A stretch of DNA of 64,000 bases from Plectrocnemia conspersa (taxonomy: Eukaryota; Arthropoda; Insecta; Trichoptera; Polycentropodidae), in assembly GCA_009617715.1 (NCBI GenBank), contig VTFK01000527.1, positions 80,387 to 144,386 of the forward strand, read 5' to 3'. The notes beneath the pieces are model-generated. The model saw only the letters and a program-made list of their open reading frames with translations, did not search any database and was not told where the DNA came from. A program made the position numbers and the translations under genes. Of this stretch, positions 59,178-64,000 are shown one piece after another; position 1 is the stretch's first letter, and every line of letters starts with the position of its first letter.

Positions 59178-62100
59178 CTGAAACAAACATAAGATAAACA
59201 CTTAAGTATCTATTAAGAAAATCTTAACTAAGATTATGAATGTATTATTGTTGAACATCGGTATAAGTGAAATAGTTTTAAGATGGTTTAATATTTATTT
59301 GAACAAAAAGCATTTTTCAAAGATAATTTAATAAATAAACCACTGTTTTATTACGAAATAAAGATATTAACTTATGCTGTAATGTCATAAAAAGATCAGT
59401 TCAACTTGTGGGTTTTTTTTATTAAAATGTGACACAACCGCGAGAGACTTTTTGATGGTTTAAGCCACAAGGTACGCGCTATAAATCAGAAAAGATTAAA
59501 GCATCCGTCATTTTGAGTTGCAGATAATCTGTTCGTAATTTGCGTATTATGCAACAGAAATTTATTTAAAAAAATCTGGTCATTCTGTCGGATAAAAATT
59601 TTTACCATTAAGAAGGGAATGGATATAAATATAAGCAACAAATAATCACTTTCTCTCAAGACGTGCATAGGATATTATTGAGCTTTCTGGCTTAGACTAC
59701 AACCAAGAAGAGACTGACTCAACTTCAAACCAGTGAAGATCGCAGAAGCGGCCGCTTCTCTCTTCGCTTCCATTGTTCCAACGCAACGTCTGGAATTCAG
59801 TCAAACCCATTTTAAAGTTGCCCACAGCTCACAAAAACAACAACTTAAATTTAATTAACGTAAATATTGTATTATTAAAAATAATTTTTATGACTCGATA
59901 AAAAATATAATCAAGTATTAACGGTCAAAATTTTTTTAATACTGTGTTTTTTAACGTCACGATTAGATTATTAATTGAGATTTAATTTATATATCATGAT
60001 ATAGGTCAAGAGCCAAAATTTGATTCTCGCAGCATAATCGAATTTAACTGTTTAAAGTTTAAGCTATTGAAATCCATTTATCCCTTGTTTCCAAAACTTG
60101 ATTCGTAAGATTTGTGAAGCCTAATAATTACTTACGGTAAATGTTATATATCTATATAGATATTTTTTACGAGAATTAAAATACCATATTCATTAACATT
60201 ATCTTACTGTTTATACACTGACATTAAGCATGAACAGATTATCCGGATTAGTCGACAAAATACAACGGAAGCATGAAAATAAAATCTATAGGTGAAACGG
60301 AAAGTAAGAATCATTTACATAAATTTTATATTTTCATAATTAAAAAATAATACTAAGAGTTCCGGTTTAGGTTTGCAACAGTATTTCTTTATATTTATTA
60401 TACATAGTCATGTAAATTTAATCGCTCGTATACTTTGTGCTTCTCTTCGTATAAATATAAATATAGTACTAAGATATAATGATATGGTTTGAACGCTATA
60501 ATGACACTTTTTCATTGAAATATTCTAGGATCTTTCTAATAGTATGTATTTGACATATTTAATGTATTTAGATTTATAAATAATAAATACTACCTTGAAT
60601 AATTTATGTACAATGATTGAGAAAATTGTCTCGTCAATAATTTAAATAAAGCTCTTAAAATACATCTAGAGATTGGCATAAATTATTTTTAAACATTGTA
60701 AATTTTTTATTTTCTTTAATAATAAAATGAATCATTAGCAAATATAATTTACGAAAAATTAATACACAATATGCTACTTAAAAAAGTTAATAATAATTCG
60801 ACCATTAGTGAAACATATTCTCAAGGTCTACTAGGGTGGTGTTACTGGACATTTTATATATATTAAATTTGTAAAATATTTTGTAATAATAAAAATTATA
60901 TGTTCCATATAAAACCGCAATATTGTATGCTTCTATACATAACTCATAACTAGTTTCTGCAAATCCCATAAAATGTATACGAAAACCTTACATTTACAAA
61001 ATAGGGTAAAATACTCGGGTTTACTTTAGATTATAATTTACCAAATACTACATTTAAATTGTATATCCTACATGTTATAAAATCGAAATTATAAATAAAT
61101 AAAATTCTGGTAAGATCTGATCTGTTGTATTCTTGCAAATACAAAATTAGCACTCGTGTGTTTTTAATAAAACTAGAAACCAAGCATTATTGCTTCAAAC
61201 GCTTAATGATATATCAACAACTTGAGCTTACAGAAAGACGTAAAATAAATATCCTGTAACATGAATAAATTTTTACAAAATTTAGTAATACCAAACATTC
61301 CATATTTTATTTTTTTATAAAAAAATAAATAAAAGACAACTACAGAAAATACCTTTTGTGAATTGATAAAAATAAACTTTGTGTTCAACGATTTCTTGGA
61401 ATAAAGGATCAAAAAGTATGATTTACTTTTAGTATCAAGAACCAAATTATATATTTATTTCATTCAATAAGATGCCTCTCAGATGTCAAAAAAAAATAAA
61501 AAAAAAATAATGAATGAAAAATATTACATTGATTTATGTAACGTGTATAAACATAAAATCTTACAGTTTATTATTATTTCAATGACACGGTATGGATATG
61601 ATTTTTAATAAAACCGTTATAATAAATTAATAAAATTTATATTAGAGTAGAATGATAAATATGATAATTATTTTACTTTTATATCCAAAGGTTTTAATAA
61701 ATTTTAGTTGAATGAACCTTGAGATAAGGGCGCACGTGCCAATGGTGTCACATGAAATAATAGCCAATGCTCGTGGCTCTTTCTTGATCACTTGGGCTTA
61801 CGTGATTCGATTATTATTTGTTGTTTTATAAACACATCAAGACTCTATTTGAGGGTGAATCACGTAACAATGGGGTCCATTATAGATTTTTGAAAGAAGA
61901 TAAAAGCATAAAGTAGATAATATTTCCATAAATGAAGCATTAAAAAAATAGTAATGTTATTTTTACAATAGTTATAGAATAAAAATCTTTGTAAAATAAC
62001 CGACAGTAAAATACAATGAACACCTGACTTTGCAACAATGGCAGGGTAAAACATAAGTTTATACACTATTTTTTACAAATAGTTTTTAAAAACTAACATA

Positions 62101-62270
62101 ATTTATATTAAAGATAAAAATTAAATTAAATAAGTATCGTGAGAATATGTTTTATGATAATTAAATATTAAGAATCTTGGTTTAAATCATTTAAATGTTT
62201 TTTTTATATGTGAAGGTTTTAAAATATTATTCAAAAGCTCAAAACGCAAAAATTTTATTTAACATAACAT
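59178..62270. other. DNA upstream of the first visible rdgC exon; no exon recognised
   Basis: AT-rich, with open frames only of chance type. One GC-richer patch at 59700-59830 carries the dispersed repeat shared with 13968-13993. If the gene continues leftward on the transcript, this is the 3' part of another long intron. Confidence 0.6.
59747..59772. repeat. Short dispersed repeat shared with 13968-13993
   Basis: GGCCGCTTCTCTCTTCGCTT and the adjoining CCAT match the 13.97-kb copy almost base for base. Here the minus-strand frame around it, starting MGLTEFQTLRWNNGSEERSG, is open for 37 codons. The element type is unknown. Confidence 0.45.
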
Positions 62271-62745
62271 TAGTAAAGTCGGAAATACAGAACACCCAAA
62301 AGTTTTACCCTTGGACTTTACATTGCAATATTAAAAAGCCACCAAATACAATACAAAAAAAGAGAGAGACTATATTGTCACAAATAAAAGTGAATACTGA
62401 AGCAACTCCCTAAGCAAAATCTGCGTAATATCTCAGGTTATACCTGGATTGCCATCTAAATCGGAAAAAAACAAGCTGAAGCCATTAGACAAAAAGAAAT
62501 CGCAGCCATCTCAGCTATTGCTCTATCTTTCCGAAGACATATGGAGCTCCTGTATGGTCCAGAATATCATCCCATTTTGCATAACAAATGCTTAAAATTC
62601 TCACCCTAGAACTAACGTCAAAGAACTTCACTTGTCAAGTGGAAGTTTAGAAACGATAAAGGACCTTTGCCATAGATAGACATTTACCTTCTACAAAAGC
62701 AACAAAACAAAACAACACCTATATCACTAATCTTGGCAAATACAA
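62270..62745 (+). other. Coding-like but interrupted segment, possible decayed transposon
   Basis: Less AT-rich than its flanks. Consecutive open stretches in shifting frames include YPWTLHCNIKKPPNTIQKKR, KQAEAIRQKEIAAISAIALS followed by FRRHMELLYGPEYHPILHNK, and ELHLSSGSLETIKDLCHR. They look translated but I cannot name the family. The segment ends just before the TTAA at 62748. Confidence 0.3.
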
Positions 62746-62747
62746 CC

Positions 62748-62835
62748 TTAACACTTTACCTACCGCTCACGCCAATTGGCGTCCTGAGTGTGCCGAAAGT
62801 TAAACACCGCAGACGCCAATTGGCGTCCTGTGTAG
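62748..62835 (+). mobile_element. Putative left end of a piggyBac-like transposon
   Basis: TTAA at 62748-62751 is followed by CACTTTACCTACCGCTCACG, comparable to the TTAA + CCCTTT.CCT.CC start of piggyBac-family elements (first bases diverged). Just inside, an 18-bp repeat ACGCCAATTGGCGTCCTG occurs twice, at 62769-62786 and 62813-62830, each containing a 14-bp palindrome; such subterminal repeats are common transposase-binding sites. The right end would lie beyond the window. Confidence 0.5.
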
Positions 62836-63118
62836 GTTTTCGTTTCCATGTCAAATTAAAAATATATGTTTAGTGTTTTATTTGCTTTTTTTTAAGATAT
62901 ATCTAAATAAATGTATGAATTTGCATTTTATTTTAATTTTTTTTTTTTTAAATTATATTTAGACAAATGCGAAGGTTTTATAAATATATTTTATATTTCT
63001 TTCATCAGGCAGTTTCACTACCAGACAAACTTATGTATCTTTTGATGTGGACGGAATATTTTAACAAATTTTTATAGACATGTTATAAATGTAACAATGC
63101 ATCAATTCAAGCCATTAT

Positions 63119-63145
63119 TAAGTGGTTCTCAATATGTGGTTCGCC
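63119..63145 (+). mobile_element. hAT-like terminal motif
   Basis: AAGTGGTTCTCAATATGTGG followed by TTCGCC resembles the CAGTGGTTCTCAAAGTGTGG-type termini of many hAT elements. I see no matching opposite end within the window, so it is probably a truncated or solo end. Confidence 0.35.
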
Positions 63146-63266
63146 GGAAATAGAAATTAATTATTACATTTCCTTATTATTAGATTTTAAAATTGATTGA
63201 TGATTTTTAAATTATAAAAGCAAGTATTCTAGGAATTTAAATAAAAATAATTTAAATTGAGTTAAC

Positions 63267-63300
63267 CAGCGGTTCTCAAACTTTTTCAAATTTCTAAAAA
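63267..63300 (+). mobile_element. Second hAT-like terminal motif
   Basis: CAGCGGTTCTCAAACTTTTT matches the CAG.GGTTCTCAA.CTTTTT consensus start of hAT elements. It is followed within 60 bases by a long T run, then GGACGGTGTA and a long A run (63318-63357) that can pair as a hairpin. The opposite end is not identified. Confidence 0.4.
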
Positions 63301-63923
63301 CTTTTATCCAGCACACTTTTTTTTTTTTTTTTTGGACGGTGTAAAAAAAAAAAAAAATATGATATTTTATACACAAACATATAAACATGTATATTTAAAA
63401 ATAATTTATTGGGTAAATAGGTTTATTTAGAAATAAAGTAAAATTACATAAAATTAAAAAATACGATGTACATATATAAAAAGTACAAGACACTAAAAAT
63501 TTATCATATCATTAACCATTAGATAGTATTGGATTACTGAGAATCTCAAGATTGTCAGATTAGTAAGATTCTATTGTATTTTTTTCTATCCTGTTATAAG
63601 GAAATTCCAACATATTTTTTGTGAGTAAATATTATCTCCCGCCAGATAATACTGGCTTACTGGAAATACCGAATCTCAGTGACACGTTATTTTAGAAAGT
63701 GGGAATTTTTTCGACTTATTATTTTGAATTATTAGCACGATACACATAAAAAACTTATGGATAAGAATTAAGTTTAAGTTATACTATCGTGTGAAGTGCA
63801 TCTGGTTTTTTCGTGTGCTCCAGTGAATATTCGAAAAAATATTACGAACTGTTTATAAAACGTTTTTTTTTTTTTTTAAGTTAGATACGAGTGTAGAATC
63901 TACATTGAAAATAATTACAGTTT

Positions 63924-64000
63924 ATGTTATTTAATATAGTGTTAAATATATATAGATATTCAAGTGACAATGAAAATTATAGTGATAGTGATTCAGACTC
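63924..64000 (+). CDS. Start of an open frame with an Asp/Ser-rich N-terminus, cut by the window edge; possible piggyBac-like transposase
   Basis: From an ATG at 63924 the frame reads MLFNIVLNIYRYSSDNENYS then DSDSD and runs off the end with no stop. Asp/Glu/Ser-rich N-termini are typical of piggyBac-family transposases, and a possible piggyBac left end lies about 1.2 kb upstream. Only 25 codons are visible, so identity is inference from position and composition. The true start may be different, and the first ten hydrophobic residues may not belong to the protein. Confidence 0.3.
   Translation, partial: MLFNIVLNIYRYSSDNENYSDSDSD

Noticed and set aside
61203..61445. Minus-strand 80-codon frame as an upstream rdgC exon
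   Set aside because: Lys/Phe/Tyr-rich low-complexity text with no match to the IQ region or the pre-catalytic segment of RdgC.

Overview
This is a very AT-rich, intron-dominated stretch of an animal nuclear genome, almost certainly an insect and plausibly a lepidopteran (the species is inference only). There are no bacterial operons, tRNAs, rRNAs or CRISPR arrays that I can see. One host gene dominates the window: the ortholog of Drosophila rdgC (vertebrate PPEF), a Ca2+-regulated serine/threonine phosphatase with C-terminal EF-hands. It lies on the minus strand from 59177 down to 7966 in ten exons, all with GT-AG introns. The exons join in frame into 503 codons that carry every PPP metal-site motif and three canonical EF-hand loops. 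The N-terminal part (IQ motif and start of the phosphatase domain in the family) is not in the window as far as I can see.

The most interesting point is at the gene's 3' end. The reading frame stops at a TGA (7966-7968) followed by C, then stays open for 72 further codons (7750-7965) to a TAG. That extension is coding-like in composition, hydrophilic and acidic. Stop-codon readthrough, a lineage-specific nonsense change or a sequence error are the candidate explanations.

Layout, left to right. 1-845: frameshifted 3' end of a Jockey/CR1-type LINE. 845-7749: AT-rich intergenic DNA with a GC-richer island (1.4-1.7 kb) and a broken reverse transcriptase fragment (2.1-2.25 kb). 7.7-59.2 kb: the rdgC gene. 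Its introns carry a dead Tc1-like transposase (11.6-12.1 kb), a 638/639-bp tandem repeat array with older internal sub-repeats (12.3-13.7 kb), a possible hAT-type element (17.3-18.3 kb), two divergently oriented mariner fragments forming an inverted repeat (29.16-29.76 kb), another LINE 3' end (31.65-31.88 kb), a foldback element with 64-bp near-perfect arms (33.66-33.89 kb), and several degenerate local repeat families (38.7-40.0, 48.1-48.3 and 56.9-58.4 kb). 59.2-64 kb: AT-rich DNA upstream of the visible gene, ending in what looks like the 5' end of a piggyBac-like element (TTAA at 62748, paired subterminal palindromic repeats, and an Asp/Ser-rich reading frame running off the window edge), with two hAT-like terminal motifs inside it.

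Most open frames of 60-120 codons here are either antisense shadows of rdgC exons or chance frames in AT-rich intron DNA; they are not annotated as genes.
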